The notes: generated by a model from the sequence alone, not told the origin. Positions 53,434 through 63,386 are shown, numbered from the stretch's first letter. The stretch: 64,000 bases of DNA from Bacteroidales bacterium F22 (GCA_029541985.1 CP095414.1:2577001-2641000); one strand, 5' to 3'. Numbers and translations are program-made.

Positions 53434-56400
53434 ATGACTATGATGAAACGAATTATGGAAAATATATTTAAACTGACTTTAGTTAGTTGCCTTTTGATAA
53501 TGGGATTATCAGCGTGTCATGATCAAGACGATGAACGATTGATCAATGAAGCTGACAATGCTCAGCAGGTTGATTTCCATTTATTATTGAGCCTTCCTGA
53601 ACAAAGTACAACAACTCGTCTAGCTACTACGTCGGGAGGGGATGATGAAACAACTGCTGCTACTGCAAAGGAACTTCTCATAGCAAACGATGATGTCTAT
53701 GTCTTGCGTTTTGATGAGGATGGAGCTTTTGTAGATTATATCTCTGATATGGTTTCTGGAGGTCAAGATGCAGAGGGAAATGTGACACTAAAAAAGACAG
53801 TTGACGCTCAGAAGACATCTTATAGTTTGATGGTGCTCACTAACTTGCAAAACCAAGGTATCACTTCTGGAACTGATGAAACTTCAAAAGCAGAAATAAA
53901 AGACTTCTTAGATAATCTTAAGGGGAGTCACAGGGAAGCTGTTAAAGCAGCTCTGAAATATACGTTTGATGAAAAGTGGGAGGTAGGCGATCAACCTCGT
54001 CGTATTCCTATGTGGGGTACCTATACTGATTTGATTTCTTTTGATAAGGCGACAGTTTCTTGTTCAGTTAATCTATATAGAGCAGTGGCTAAGATTGATG
54101 TGTTGGTCAATGCTGCTGATAAGTCTGGAAGTGGTAGTGGGTTGACTAATTTCAAGATGACTAGCATCCGTGTATATTATGCACTTCAAGACGGTTATTG
54201 TGCGCCAGTAAATGTAGTACCAAGTGATGACGAGACAGTACAGTTTACTGAGACAAGTATTCCAGAGGGAGCTGAGCGATTCACTAGAGATATGCCGCTC
54301 GTTTGGGAACCGACTTCTGACGATGTATTAGCAAATACTTTTAGAAATCAGATTTATCTTCCTGAAAGTCATAACAGCGGGAAAGAGGATTCTAAAGTGA
54401 AAATTGTAATTGGTGGTCGATACGGTGGGGATATCCTAAGTGGTGATTCTAATGCTACAACCTATTACCGTATTGACTTAGCTGACAAAACAAAAAATCA
54501 GGTAACTGATTATGACTTAATTCGTAATCATTCATATGTCTTCAATATCAAATCGGTCAATGGACCTGGTACTCCTACTCCCGATGAGGCTTTGGATCAA
54601 GATGTGGCTACTATGAAAGTAGAGGTGTCTGACATCGTAGAGCATCTTCGTGGAATCAATACTCAATATACGCTTACTACAGACAATAGTGTGCTTCAAT
54701 ATGACTATAATGAAAAGCAAACCAAGACTATACACGTTGGTATTGAAAATATTGAAGATTGGACACTCGAAATCGAGGACTTACCTTCATGGTGTCAGGT
54801 GGTTCGAGATGGTAGTAATGTGAAGGTGACGCCGATTAGCGAAAATGCTTCTATATTGCGACAAGCTGTATTCTATATAAAAGCAGGAAATTTAAAGAAA
54901 CAAATCATCGTTGAACAAGGACAACCCGAAACAGCGAATTGCTATCTTGTTGATGAAGGTGTGCATTCTCTTAATGTGACTATCAAGGGGAATGGTAAGG
55001 CTGGACAAGTTGTCGAGGGAAAAACGATTTGTGATGAGCTGACACTTACTCCTAAGTATTTGAAAATAATTTGGGAAACAACTGAAGGTCTTGTCAAGTT
55101 AAAAGATGCATCTGGAAATTATGTGGTCGGTTCAAAAGCTTCTTATGATACCACTACGGGTACTCTTGAATATAAGGTGGATACTAGTAAGACAAATCCA
55201 GGTTATACACATTATCTTTATGGTAATAAAACTAACTTGAAGACTACATCTGATGTGGGAGGTAATGCACTCATTGGTGCTTATGATAAGAATGATAAAA
55301 TCATTTGGTCATGGCATATTTGGGTATGTCCCGACTTGTACAAGGCTAGTGACGCTGGAAATGTGAACTCGGGTACCATAGAAGACTGGACGCTAAATGG
55401 ATATAAGATGATGGATAGAAATCTAGGTGCTCTTTCTAACCAACCTGGCGTGTCGTCTTTAGGCCTTCTCTATCAATGGGGACGTAAAGATCCTTTTATT
55501 GGAGCTGATGCTATCAGTGAATCGGCTGGCCATATTGTGACTACCAATAATAAAGCATGGGGAGTTCATGATGAATATGATGGTGGTACTCGATTAATAA
55601 ATGAAAAATCTGTTTTTAAGTATATTACTCAGAACCCTCAGAAATTAATTCAGGATGGTATGTCTGTTAAATTAGCAAGTACGTCAGGTAATTATCTATG
55701 GGGTACTACTAAAGGCTTTGTTGGAGACGCTACAAATGTGGGACTTAAAACAGTTTATGATCCATGCCCTCCAGGATATCGAGTCCCTCCCGTAGATACT
55801 TATGTATTTAAGAAAACGGTTTATTGGTCCGAATATAATAAGCGGGGGAAAGTAACGAAGACTTATCCTGTCGAAAAGTCCAGTCTTAAATATAATTGGA
55901 ATGAGAATCTGTTATATGTACCTCATTGCGTGTATAAAGCACAAGTAGGAAATCAATACCAGAGACTTGTCTATTTTGGACCTTATGTTGCAGATGCGCC
56001 TTATTACGGGATATTTCTTAATTACAAAGAAAATAAGGTTCCAACTCCTAGAGGATGGAATGGTACAACATATGATACACAAAACGGGATACTATCTTAT
56101 ATATCAACAGATGATGATGATTTTTATTATAACGGTTGGTTTAGTAAGAAATATCATAGTTCAATAGTGTTCAAAAATTCATATCTAAACAAAGATGTGG
56201 CTGCTCTTCAAGTGGACAATCAATCACAGTATGCTTGGTTTCCATTGAGTGGTGCTTATGACCCTGGTACTTCAACAAACGGTGACAATAAAGGTTTTAA
56301 GTTTGATGGCGTAGTTGTAACACAAGGTTCATCTGTTACAGTAAATAGTTTCCTTTGGACAAATTCTACATTAGATGTATCTGGAGTGAAAGAACCAGGT

Positions 56401-56859
56401 GCCATGTTCTTACATGGTACTGAGAAAGGTTCTAGTAGAGGCTCGGGTCGACATATACATGCACTAACAGGTATGCATGACAATTCTGGTAACCCTGATT
56501 CAGATGATATCCATGCTGAGGCTCAACAAGCGTCTGCAGTACGCTGTATTCGTGATATAAAGAAAGATTTCTCTGCACAGAACATAGTGCCTGAAACGAT
56601 TTCTCTAGAGTCAGCTGCTGGAAGTCAATCAGTTTCAATGATTACGTCTATCAACCAGTCTTGGGCTGTCATAGATCCTGGAGCGCCTTGGGTCGTCATG
56701 TCTCCTGATGAGGGGGAAGCGGATAATGGAGAGGGGACATCTGTCACTTTCACGGCACAGTCTAAGAACAATACTGGTAGCAAGAGAAGTACATCGATTG
56801 TTATTCAGATTGAAGGGGAGACTAATCCTCGCACGATAATCGTGACTCAAAGTAAATAA
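53434..56859 (+). CDS. Large multidomain fimbrial tip/adhesin candidate with BACON and FISUMP-like domains
   Basis: 1141 residues. Lipobox GLSAC (Cys28). Residues ~45-400 are fimbrillin/DUF4906-like (STTTRLATTSGGDD holds the TR site; then DVYVLRFDEDGAFVDYISDM). A BACON-like beta domain spans about 410-500 (WTLEIEDLPSWCQVV ... IIVEQGQP), then NCYLVDEGVHSLNVTI. Residues ~590-1040 resemble the FISUMP/Fibrobacter-type domain (IWSWHIWVCPD, YKMMDRNLGAL, YQWGRKDPF, YDPCPPGYRVP, and RCIRD at the end). A second BACON-like domain closes it (1047-1141). It starts 9 bases after the preceding stop. The large exposed domains suggest the fimbrial tip and a glycan- or mucin-binding role, which is inference. 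Confidence 0.78.
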   Translation: MTMMKRIMENIFKLTLVSCLLIMGLSACHDQDDERLINEADNAQQVDFHLLLSLPEQSTTTRLATTSGGDDETTAATAKELLIANDDVYVLRFDEDGAFVDYISDMVSGGQDAEGNVTLKKTVDAQKTSYSLMVLTNLQNQGITSGTDETSKAEIKDFLDNLKGSHREAVKAALKYTFDEKWEVGDQPRRIPMWGTYTDLISFDKATVSCSVNLYRAVAKIDVLVNAADKSGSGSGLTNFKMTSIRVYYALQDGYCAPVNVVPSDDETVQFTETSIPEGAERFTRDMPLVWEPTSDDVLANTFRNQIYLPESHNSGKEDSKVKIVIGGRYGGDILSGDSNATTYYRIDLADKTKNQVTDYDLIRNHSYVFNIKSVNGPGTPTPDEALDQDVATMKVEVSDIVEHLRGINTQYTLTTDNSVLQYDYNEKQTKTIHVGIENIEDWTLEIEDLPSWCQVVRDGSNVKVTPISENASILRQAVFYIKAGNLKKQIIVEQGQPETANCYLVDEGVHSLNVTIKGNGKAGQVVEGKTICDELTLTPKYLKIIWETTEGLVKLKDASGNYVVGSKASYDTTTGTLEYKVDTSKTNPGYTHYLYGNKTNLKTTSDVGGNALIGAYDKNDKIIWSWHIWVCPDLYKASDAGNVNSGTIEDWTLNGYKMMDRNLGALSNQPGVSSLGLLYQWGRKDPFIGADAISESAGHIVTTNNKAWGVHDEYDGGTRLINEKSVFKYITQNPQKLIQDGMSVKLASTSGNYLWGTTKGFVGDATNVGLKTVYDPCPPGYRVPPVDTYVFKKTVYWSEYNKRGKVTKTYPVEKSSLKYNWNENLLYVPHCVYKAQVGNQYQRLVYFGPYVADAPYYGIFLNYKENKVPTPRGWNGTTYDTQNGILSYISTDDDDFYYNGWFSKKYHSSIVFKNSYLNKDVAALQVDNQSQYAWFPLSGAYDPGTSTNGDNKGFKFDGVVVTQGSSVTVNSFLWTNSTLDVSGVKEPGAMFLHGTEKGSSRGSGRHIHALTGMHDNSGNPDSDDIHAEAQQASAVRCIRDIKKDFSAQNIVPETISLESAAGSQSVSMITSINQSWAVIDPGAPWVVMSPDEGEADNGEGTSVTFTAQSKNNTGSKRSTSIVIQIEGETNPRTIIVTQSK

Positions 56860-56892
56860 AATAGAGCTAATTACTTGAAAGAACGTAGAATA

Positions 56893-58350
56893 ATGAAAAA
56901 GAAAAATACAGATAAGTTGACATCGTTCCTCTTTAATATTCTTTTTGCCATGATATTGGTAGTCACGGCTATTGGTTGTAGTGACCAGGTACCCTTAGAG
57001 GTTGAATCGGAAAGTGGTTCTTCTGCCGAAACGATTTATATATCCGTTTCTTTTGGAGTAGATACTCCTGCCTTTGGGCTTCCTATGGTTACTCGCTCAG
57101 CTTCTGCTGGATGGGACGAAAATGAGCGAACCTATGAGACTTATACCGCCTGGGTATTCGAGCAGGATGCATCTTCAGGTGAATACACGTATCGTTATTG
57201 TGTTCGCGATGACAAACAGATAGATGGTGAAGATGCGATTTCATTACGTCCTATTGATGGGGTGGACAATCAATGGACTATCTTGGCTTTGTTGCAGGAG
57301 ACATCCAAAGATACCAAAGTAGTGCTTACAGCTAATCTTAGAGAATTAATGAAGAATCATTTTCCTGAAGTGGGCGATACGTATGCTGATGCAATGAAAA
57401 GTAAATTGTCTGCAACCATAGCTGTGGGATCTACTTCTTCATCTGTACCCTATATTGGAGAATGTACTTTTTCTTCTGGTATACAATATGGTGCGAAGAA
57501 GTCTTCAATTGATTTTGAGTGTATGGTTTCTAAAATATCATTAGATGCTAGCGAAGCGGATAGTGAAGCCTCAAAATTCTTCCAGATTAATAGGGTTAAG
57601 TTATTTAATTTCAATCAAGTTGCCCGCGGAGATGGAAATGCATCGACTGCTTCTAGTGATATCAAGAGTAGTGGATGGATAAACGTGAATAATAATACGT
57701 TTACTTGCTATGTGGCTCCTACGGATAATGCATCCAAGAGTTTCATTATTATTGACGCGAATTATGATGGTAGTCGGTATTTTTACAAATTGAAATTTGT
57801 AAAGACGAGTGAGAAAATATCAATGGAGGCGCTAACTAGAAATGTGGTTTATTCTTTCTCTTTAAACTACGTCACAGATACAGGTTTTACCACTCTTAAA
57901 GATGCACGTAATGCTATATTAGCATCGAATGAGGTTAGTGACGGAATTACAGTCAATGCATTTGTCATTGACCAAGAGGATATTATGGATGTGACTACAG
58001 ATGACTCTGTATTCTTAGGATTAACTTCTGGTTCTCTCAACATATACAGAGATGATTGCAATGACGATTATTTTTTTACTCATTTCTCTGTCATTTCCAA
58101 TAATGGGTGGAGTACTATTTCATCAGAATTGAATGCTCTTCCTGGCTTATCTCTTTCAGTGATTGGGGCTACCAAAAGTGATTGTACCTATTCAGATGGT
58201 GGATACAGAACCTTTAGTGTGTGGGTTTACTTGAAGAAGGATCAATATACTCCTGCTAACTATCCAACGAATCAATTTGAAATAAAAGTTTACACTGGAA
58301 ATATACAGAAGAAGATAAAAGTGAACTATATAGATTCAGATAGGCCTTAG
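56893..58350 (+). CDS. Fimbrillin-like lipoprotein, last gene of the cluster
   Basis: 485 residues from the ATG at 56893 (an in-frame TTG at 56875 is unnecessary). Lipobox TAIGC (Cys29). FGVDTPAFGLPMVTRSASAGWDENERTYETYTAWVFEQDASSGEY shows the TR cleavage-like site and the start of a DUF4906/fimbrillin N-terminal domain. The middle has FECMVSKISLDASEADSEASKFFQINRVKLFNF; the C-terminal ~120 residues contain FFTHFSVISNNGWSTISSELNALPGL and end in IKVNYIDSDRP. It follows the 1141-residue gene by 33 bases. Likely a further minor subunit; which position in the fimbria is unknown. Confidence 0.72.
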   Translation: MKKKNTDKLTSFLFNILFAMILVVTAIGCSDQVPLEVESESGSSAETIYISVSFGVDTPAFGLPMVTRSASAGWDENERTYETYTAWVFEQDASSGEYTYRYCVRDDKQIDGEDAISLRPIDGVDNQWTILALLQETSKDTKVVLTANLRELMKNHFPEVGDTYADAMKSKLSATIAVGSTSSSVPYIGECTFSSGIQYGAKKSSIDFECMVSKISLDASEADSEASKFFQINRVKLFNFNQVARGDGNASTASSDIKSSGWINVNNNTFTCYVAPTDNASKSFIIIDANYDGSRYFYKLKFVKTSEKISMEALTRNVVYSFSLNYVTDTGFTTLKDARNAILASNEVSDGITVNAFVIDQEDIMDVTTDDSVFLGLTSGSLNIYRDDCNDDYFFTHFSVISNNGWSTISSELNALPGLSLSVIGATKSDCTYSDGGYRTFSVWVYLKKDQYTPANYPTNQFEIKVYTGNIQKKIKVNYIDSDRP

Positions 58351-58387
58351 ACTATTTGTTCTGTGTTTTAAACACAATATTTAGATA

Positions 58388-58425
58388 ATAGTCCTTGTAT
58401 ATTGATGTATGAGGACTGTTTTTTT
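58388..58425 (+). terminator. Terminator of the fimbrial operon
   Basis: AGTCCT and AGGACT pair across a long, partly paired loop, followed by GTTTTTTT. It lies 38 bases beyond the last fimbrial stop. Confidence 0.75.
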
Positions 58426-58501
58426 ATAATGTTTAAAAGGATGCTGCTGGGAAAATATTTTTTTTATTATCTTCGTAGGAAATTTAAATAGACAATAAAA
58501 T

Positions 58502-59197
58502 ATGGGTACTTTGACTTTGAAGAAATTGATTTCTTGCACCTTTCTTAGCTTTGTAGTTATAATGTTTTTTATTAGTTGTCAAACCAAGCCTAAAGCTAAT
58601 GTTATCCTCTTTGATGGGGTCGATATGAATGCTTGGGAAGCGTGGACTCCACAGACTGGGAGAATAGCTCCTGATAGTGTGTATCAGGTTTCTGATAAAA
58701 TGATTCGTATGGTGGGAACTGATAATGGAGGGTATCTAATTAGTAAAGAATCGTTTAAGAATTTTGAGTTGACCCTTTCCTACAGATGGAATCTGGATGC
58801 TATTAAAAATAAGACCCACAAGCTAAATAGTGGAGTGATGTATAGAGTACCTGAAAAAGCTCCTGACTCATGGTTCCCTCAAGGAGTCCAATTTCAAATC
58901 AAAGAGGGTAGTACAGGTGATTTTATCTTGCTCAAGGAGGCTACTATGAAAATAAAGAATAAAGTATATGGCCCAGGAAAGAGTGTTCTTGTTCCATGCA
59001 ACAAACAGTATTCTGGTGCTCTTGGAGAGTGGAATCAGTTGCGTGTGGTAGCTGTCGGCGGAGATATTAAGCAGTATGTCAATGGGAGATTAATAAGTGA
59101 AGGTTCTGATTGTTCTGTGTTGTCTGGACATATTCTTCTTTGTTATGAAAGGTCACCTATCGATTTTAAAGATATTATTTTATCTAAATTAGATTAG
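58502..59197 (+). CDS. DUF1080 (3-keto-disaccharide hydrolase-like) lipoprotein
   Basis: 231 residues with a lipoprotein signal (FFISC, Cys26). NVILFDGVDMNAWEAWT and MIRMVGTDNGGYLISKESFKNFELTLSYRW with SGVMYRV and VQFQIKEGSTGDF are the hallmark sequence of the DUF1080/concanavalin-like domain. Members hydrolyse 3-keto-glycosides or bind glycans (family knowledge). It has its own leader after the fimbrial terminator and a strong terminator downstream, so it is probably a separate unit. Substrate not evident; the partner oxidoreductase genes often found with such enzymes are absent here. Confidence 0.85.
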   Translation: MGTLTLKKLISCTFLSFVVIMFFISCQTKPKANVILFDGVDMNAWEAWTPQTGRIAPDSVYQVSDKMIRMVGTDNGGYLISKESFKNFELTLSYRWNLDAIKNKTHKLNSGVMYRVPEKAPDSWFPQGVQFQIKEGSTGDFILLKEATMKIKNKVYGPGKSVLVPCNKQYSGALGEWNQLRVVAVGGDIKQYVNGRLISEGSDCSVLSGHILLCYERSPIDFKDIILSKLD

Positions 59198-59215
59198 CCA
59201 ACAATACATATAAAG

Positions 59216-59249
59216 AAGAGCATACCTCGATAGAGATATGCTCTTTTTA
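59216..59249. terminator. Terminator between the DUF1080 and DUF5020 genes
   Basis: AAGAGCATA and TATGCTCTT pair with an inner CTC/GAG extension across a one-base bulge, followed by TTTTTAT. It serves the plus-strand gene and perhaps the convergent one. Confidence 0.8.
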
Positions 59250-59296
59250 TTGTAGCTTGTCGTATCCGTTGTGGAACTGGTTCTACGAATGTCTCT

Positions 59297-60025
59297 TTAG
59301 AATGTCCATTTCATAGCTATTGTAGGGATACAATAGAATTCATCTTCCATAAATGAATTGACAAAACCTTTACTCAATTCAACTTCTGAACCAATACTGA
59401 TAGGGTATTTACATACGTTGTTTGGTAGCTTATTGAGATTAATCCAAAACTGTGGTTCTGAAATTATCTTTGTTAACGAACCGCCTGTTTTCTCACGCCA
59501 AATATCAAAGAATCCGTCGAAAGTATACAAACCATTAGCCCAGTTGATATACCATGTGGCAGTAAACTGGAAGTTATTTGGTTTATCATTCTTTTGAATG
59601 TACTTATACATCGGGGTAAGTGAAAATCCACGACTGAAATCAGATGCATTCCAAGTGTAAGTAGGACCTAACAAATAAGCATTGTTGAAATTTCCACCAT
59701 TACCTTTTGAGTGAAATAAACCACCGTCATACTCAATATGAGCAGATAAAGGACCATTCTTGGTGAAGTTTATGTTACGAGAAATCTCGGCATAAGCTGT
59801 TGAAACACCTGATTGAGTGACATCTAAATCTACAAAGTAGAAAGTGCTACCCCAAGCATCTGGTTTGAACATTTCCAGAGTAGTGGTGATTCTTGCTCTG
59901 TCAGACTGGTCTTGATCGTAAATTTCACGTCCGAAGTCGTAGTGAATTTGAATGTTCTGAGCACTAACGCTCACTACTGATAAAAGAAGGAATAGGACAA
60001 GTTGAATTTTTTGTCTTTTCATCAC
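59297..60025 (-). CDS. DUF5020 outer membrane protein (Tsx-like barrel)
   Basis: 242 residues with a signal peptide (about 1-22, ending VSVSAQ); the second Met is an equally good start. NIQIHYDFGREIYDQDQSDRARITTTLEMFKPDAWGSTFYFVDLDV is the characteristic DUF5020 opening. The remainder alternates amphipathic strands and ends with IPTIAMKWTF, the terminal aromatic typical of a barrel recognised for outer-membrane insertion. The family looks like nucleoside-channel (Tsx-like) barrels; the substrate is unproven. A full -7 box is about 90 bases upstream. Confidence 0.85.
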   Translation of the reverse strand: MMKRQKIQLVLFLLLSVVSVSAQNIQIHYDFGREIYDQDQSDRARITTTLEMFKPDAWGSTFYFVDLDVTQSGVSTAYAEISRNINFTKNGPLSAHIEYDGGLFHSKGNGGNFNNAYLLGPTYTWNASDFSRGFSLTPMYKYIQKNDKPNNFQFTATWYINWANGLYTFDGFFDIWREKTGGSLTKIISEPQFWINLNKLPNNVCKYPISIGSEVELSKGFVNSFMEDEFYCIPTIAMKWTF

Positions 60026-60111
60026 GTTTTAATAAATTGATTAATAAAAAATATACCTATTATAATTATCTGTTAACGAAATTAATCAGTGTTTCTTTTA
60101 CTTTACGAATG

Positions 60112-60119
60112 CAAAGATA
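60112..60119 (-). promoter_or_regulatory. -7 promoter element of the DUF5020 gene
   Basis: CAAAGATA reads TATCTTTG on the minus strand. The leader would be about 80 bases. Confidence 0.6.
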
Positions 60120-60180
60120 AGTATATTGAATAATATACAGAAATTATCATAGAAGTATATTGAAAATATTTCAATCTTGG

Positions 60181-63036
60181 CTAAAATGGTGAATAACTTT
60201 GTTTAATCAGACTGTACAGTAATTCTTTCTTTTCTCTGAGGATTTCTGTTTCTTTATCCGTATATATACGGTATTTTATTTGTTTTATTTCTGGTTTAAA
60301 ACAAAACCAAAACAGGGAACCTTTGCCTTCTACTGAGTGGACTCCTATCTTTCCGTTTATTGTTTTTGCCATCGCAGTACTCAAAGCCATTCCTAAGCCA
60401 GTCCCAGGAGCTATTGTACTGAGTTTCTTGTATGATATGAAGACTTCTTCTATTTTGTCTTTCTTTATACCGATACCAGTATCTTTAACCGTAAAATAAA
60501 GTATGCCATCTCTTAGGAAGGTATATGTTTCGATCGTTCCATTAAACGTGTATTTGATAGCATTTGTAAGTAGATTAGTTAATATGCGAGTTAATTTAGG
60601 GCTATCTACGACGAATTCTAAGGTTTCAAATGGGTTGTTAGATATTAGTATCAGGTCCTGTGCTTTTCCTGAATTTTCTATCAGTTGCTTGCTTGCTTTA
60701 GTTAGTAATTGACTCATCTTTTCAAATTTTACTCGCGTCTTTTCTGTCTCTAAAGTTGTCGTTTGCAATTCTGAAATCCGGACAATATCTGTAAGTAGAC
60801 TGAGTAAATACTGTGTGTTTTGATTGATACAACCAATATACTCTTCCAACTCTTGTTTATTCTGAGTTTCGGCTAATAACGAGCTGAAGCCAACAATGAT
60901 ACTGAGTGGGGTTCTTATATCATGGCTCATATTGGATAGAAAAGCTGTTTTGAATTGTTTGCTTTTCTCCGCTCTGTTTTTAGCCTCCATGATTTCGGTA
61001 ACGTCTTCATGTAAAATTAGAAGTTTTTCCTCTTTTCCATGTTTAACTATATATCTTTTCTCATTGCAGATAATATCCGGTTCTACAATGCTATCATAGT
61101 CAGTCTCTACATTATCACTTATGTTGTCAAAGACTAAGGAGGTGAACTTTTGATTCTTATCTTTGCCAAAAACTTGAATACGATGTGGAAATGAGTCAAG
61201 TAATGACCTTAAAATATTTGTGGACTGTTCAAACTGCAGATTACTCAATATGAGGTGGCTAAAATCTAAGACTAGACTAATCAGTAGAATCAATAGCAGT
61301 GTCAAGACAACAGAACTTATCCAATGAACATTTTCTCTTACTACAAACCCCTCTTTTATATTAGTCAGGCTATTAAACATGGTCGTATAACCTATCTTGT
61401 TTATTATTTCTCCCCACGCAATAGATGGAATAGCTAATAGCACAAAGGCTATAACAGCTATGTGCGACAAAGTTCTAGTCGTTTTCCTTCTGATATATGT
61501 GTAGAGTTTGCGGTCTTTTGTTTGGATTGGTTCCCTTTCTGATGAATTCTTTTTTGAAGATATATATTTACCTTGTCCATCTTTACTAAACCAAAGGCCT
61601 TCAGCTATCTGTTTCTTAATATTATTCAATCGGTCTTTGGCCATCGCTTCCATTCCCGGTTCTAATTTATGTGTTCCTTTTACGGGGAAACTCATCCAGA
61701 ATAAGCTACCTTCTTTCTTGGTTGAATATAATCCAAATTTACCTCCTAATATCTTTGTTATATTGAGACATATATTGATACCTAAGCCACTTCCTTTATA
61801 AAATGAATTACCTTTAATAAAATGGTTGAATATTTTTTCCTGATTTTCTTTAGATATACCTATTCCAGTATCTTTTACATAGAATATACATTCATGCTCA
61901 TCGGTTATGAATCCCGTAAGTATATTCCCCTCCTTAGTAAATTGACATGCATTAGATGCTAAATTTCTTAAGGCAATAGTAATCAAATCCAAATCTATAT
62001 TGCATTTAAATTTACTATAGAATTTCTCATTGTAATGTCTTACCTCTTTAAATTTAAGTTCATCTATCGTTTTGTCTACTGTACTAAAGAACACCTCGTT
62101 AAGGTCCACGATATTGTTTGCAGGGGTATACTTTCCTGATTCTAATTTTGATAAGAATAAGATCTTATTCATTAGAAGATTTAGTTCTGTACTTTTCTTA
62201 TTGATAATTTTTAAATATTCTTGTTTTGTTTCTTCATCTTCAGTTTCTGGCAGTAGACTAGTGAAACCAATGATGCTGTTTAGTGGTGTCCGTACTTCAT
62301 GACTAAGGTTAGAAAGAAATTCAGACATGTTTTTGTTGTTTATTTCAGCCTTTCTTGTTGCTTTGTACGACATCGATATATCTATCAATGTGATGAGTAT
62401 ATGTCTTTTAGATTGGATATTTACTGGACTAAATCTAATCAGATGATTGAGTTTTATAGCTGTATCAGTTGGGGATTTGATAACTACTGCTTGTTCAGTA
62501 TTCGTGTCTAGAGCCCTCTTATAATAAGCGACTAAATCTACATCCATATCACTGTGAATATATTGAAGGATACGGGATAACTGTTTAAAAGATTCTTTAC
62601 TATTGGTTAATCGTCTATCTACGATGTATGGTTTAATACTCTGTCTATCGGAGGAAAGAGCCATATTCATAGGTATCATATTGATTATTTGCAATAGTAA
62701 CTTTGCCTCTGATCTGATTTCTTTTTGCGTTTTTCTAGCCTTAAATATTACAACAGAACAAACAAGACATAATGCAGCAACGACTAGTGCACCTACAGTG
62801 AGTATAGAAACAGTGAATGATAGACTGCTAGATATATTAGTAATATGATAAAAAGTAATGGATATAATCTGATAAATGATGGGGGCTGAAGATATAAGTA
62901 GGAGGATCAAAACCATAAAAAGGATTGATAACATCTTACTTTCTGAGAGCGTAGGTATAAAACCTCTAAATAAATCGTTAAGTTTCTGAGTTAACTTTTG
63001 AGAGGTATTATTTTTAAACGTTTGATTATTTTCCAA
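60181..63036 (-). CDS. Histidine kinase with two complete kinase cores in one chain
   Basis: 951 residues. Two membrane segments (about 37-60 and 73-98) precede kinase core one: His246 in FLSNLSHEVRTPLNS, ATP site with NLASNACQFT, VKDTGIGI and GSGLGIN (about 355-450). A second pair of membrane segments (about 525-545 and 573-595) leads to a PAS-like stretch (about 605-680). Kinase core two then has His705 in FLSNMSHDIRTPLSI and an intact ATP site with NLLTNAIKY, VKDTGIGI and GTGLGMA (about 800-925). No receiver or DNA-binding domain. The frame is continuous, so this is one gene or a past fusion of two. A cognate regulator is not adjacent; the nearest receiver protein is the TPR hybrid about 13 kb away. 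Confidence 0.88.
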   Translation of the reverse strand: MENNQTFKNNTSQKLTQKLNDLFRGFIPTLSESKMLSILFMVLILLLISSAPIIYQIISITFYHITNISSSLSFTVSILTVGALVVAALCLVCSVVIFKARKTQKEIRSEAKLLLQIINMIPMNMALSSDRQSIKPYIVDRRLTNSKESFKQLSRILQYIHSDMDVDLVAYYKRALDTNTEQAVVIKSPTDTAIKLNHLIRFSPVNIQSKRHILITLIDISMSYKATRKAEINNKNMSEFLSNLSHEVRTPLNSIIGFTSLLPETEDEETKQEYLKIINKKSTELNLLMNKILFLSKLESGKYTPANNIVDLNEVFFSTVDKTIDELKFKEVRHYNEKFYSKFKCNIDLDLITIALRNLASNACQFTKEGNILTGFITDEHECIFYVKDTGIGISKENQEKIFNHFIKGNSFYKGSGLGINICLNITKILGGKFGLYSTKKEGSLFWMSFPVKGTHKLEPGMEAMAKDRLNNIKKQIAEGLWFSKDGQGKYISSKKNSSEREPIQTKDRKLYTYIRRKTTRTLSHIAVIAFVLLAIPSIAWGEIINKIGYTTMFNSLTNIKEGFVVRENVHWISSVVLTLLLILLISLVLDFSHLILSNLQFEQSTNILRSLLDSFPHRIQVFGKDKNQKFTSLVFDNISDNVETDYDSIVEPDIICNEKRYIVKHGKEEKLLILHEDVTEIMEAKNRAEKSKQFKTAFLSNMSHDIRTPLSIIVGFSSLLAETQNKQELEEYIGCINQNTQYLLSLLTDIVRISELQTTTLETEKTRVKFEKMSQLLTKASKQLIENSGKAQDLILISNNPFETLEFVVDSPKLTRILTNLLTNAIKYTFNGTIETYTFLRDGILYFTVKDTGIGIKKDKIEEVFISYKKLSTIAPGTGLGMALSTAMAKTINGKIGVHSVEGKGSLFWFCFKPEIKQIKYRIYTDKETEILREKKELLYSLIKQSYSPF

Positions 63037-63141
63037 TTTCGTTTTTTTTTAACAAGGTCAAAATTTAGAATGGTATTCTCTAACGTTTTCTCTAAGTATT
63101 ATTCGTCTCTCTAATCAATAAAATTATACAAAAGTGAAATA

Positions 63142-63149
63142 CAAAGGTA
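63142..63149 (-). promoter_or_regulatory. -7 promoter element of the tandem-core kinase gene
   Basis: CAAAGGTA reads TACCTTTG on the minus strand, leaving a leader of about 100 bases. Confidence 0.55.
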
Positions 63150-63355
63150 TTTAAAAACAATGAACAAAACAATATTTATTTAATGGTTAGCCTTTTTTTA
63201 AACAGTAGTTGTTTATTATATTTATATATTGAATTAAATAGTCATTTTTCACAAGGTTTTGTGTTGAACTGGATATCGTTTGGTCTTCCGAGAATCATTT
63301 GCGTCTTTTTTTTGATATTTTCAACCTAATGTTTTTGTTTTCTCCTTTAGATTAG

Positions 63356-63363
63356 TAATTTTG
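63356..63363 (+). promoter_or_regulatory. -7 promoter element of the coiled-coil/zapA pair
   Basis: TAATTTTG matches TAnnTTTG, 23 bases before the ATG at 63387. It rules out the in-frame GTG at 63363 as the start. Confidence 0.6.
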
Positions 63364-63386
63364 TGATATATTATTGTACAATTTTT

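Larger units (their letters stand above)
63037..63386. other. Intergenic region between the tandem kinase and zapA-side genes
   Basis: About 350 AT-rich bases. It holds the minus-strand kinase promoter (63142-63149) and the plus-strand promoter (63356-63363). In between I see no gene, RNA or convincing repeat. Confidence 0.6.
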
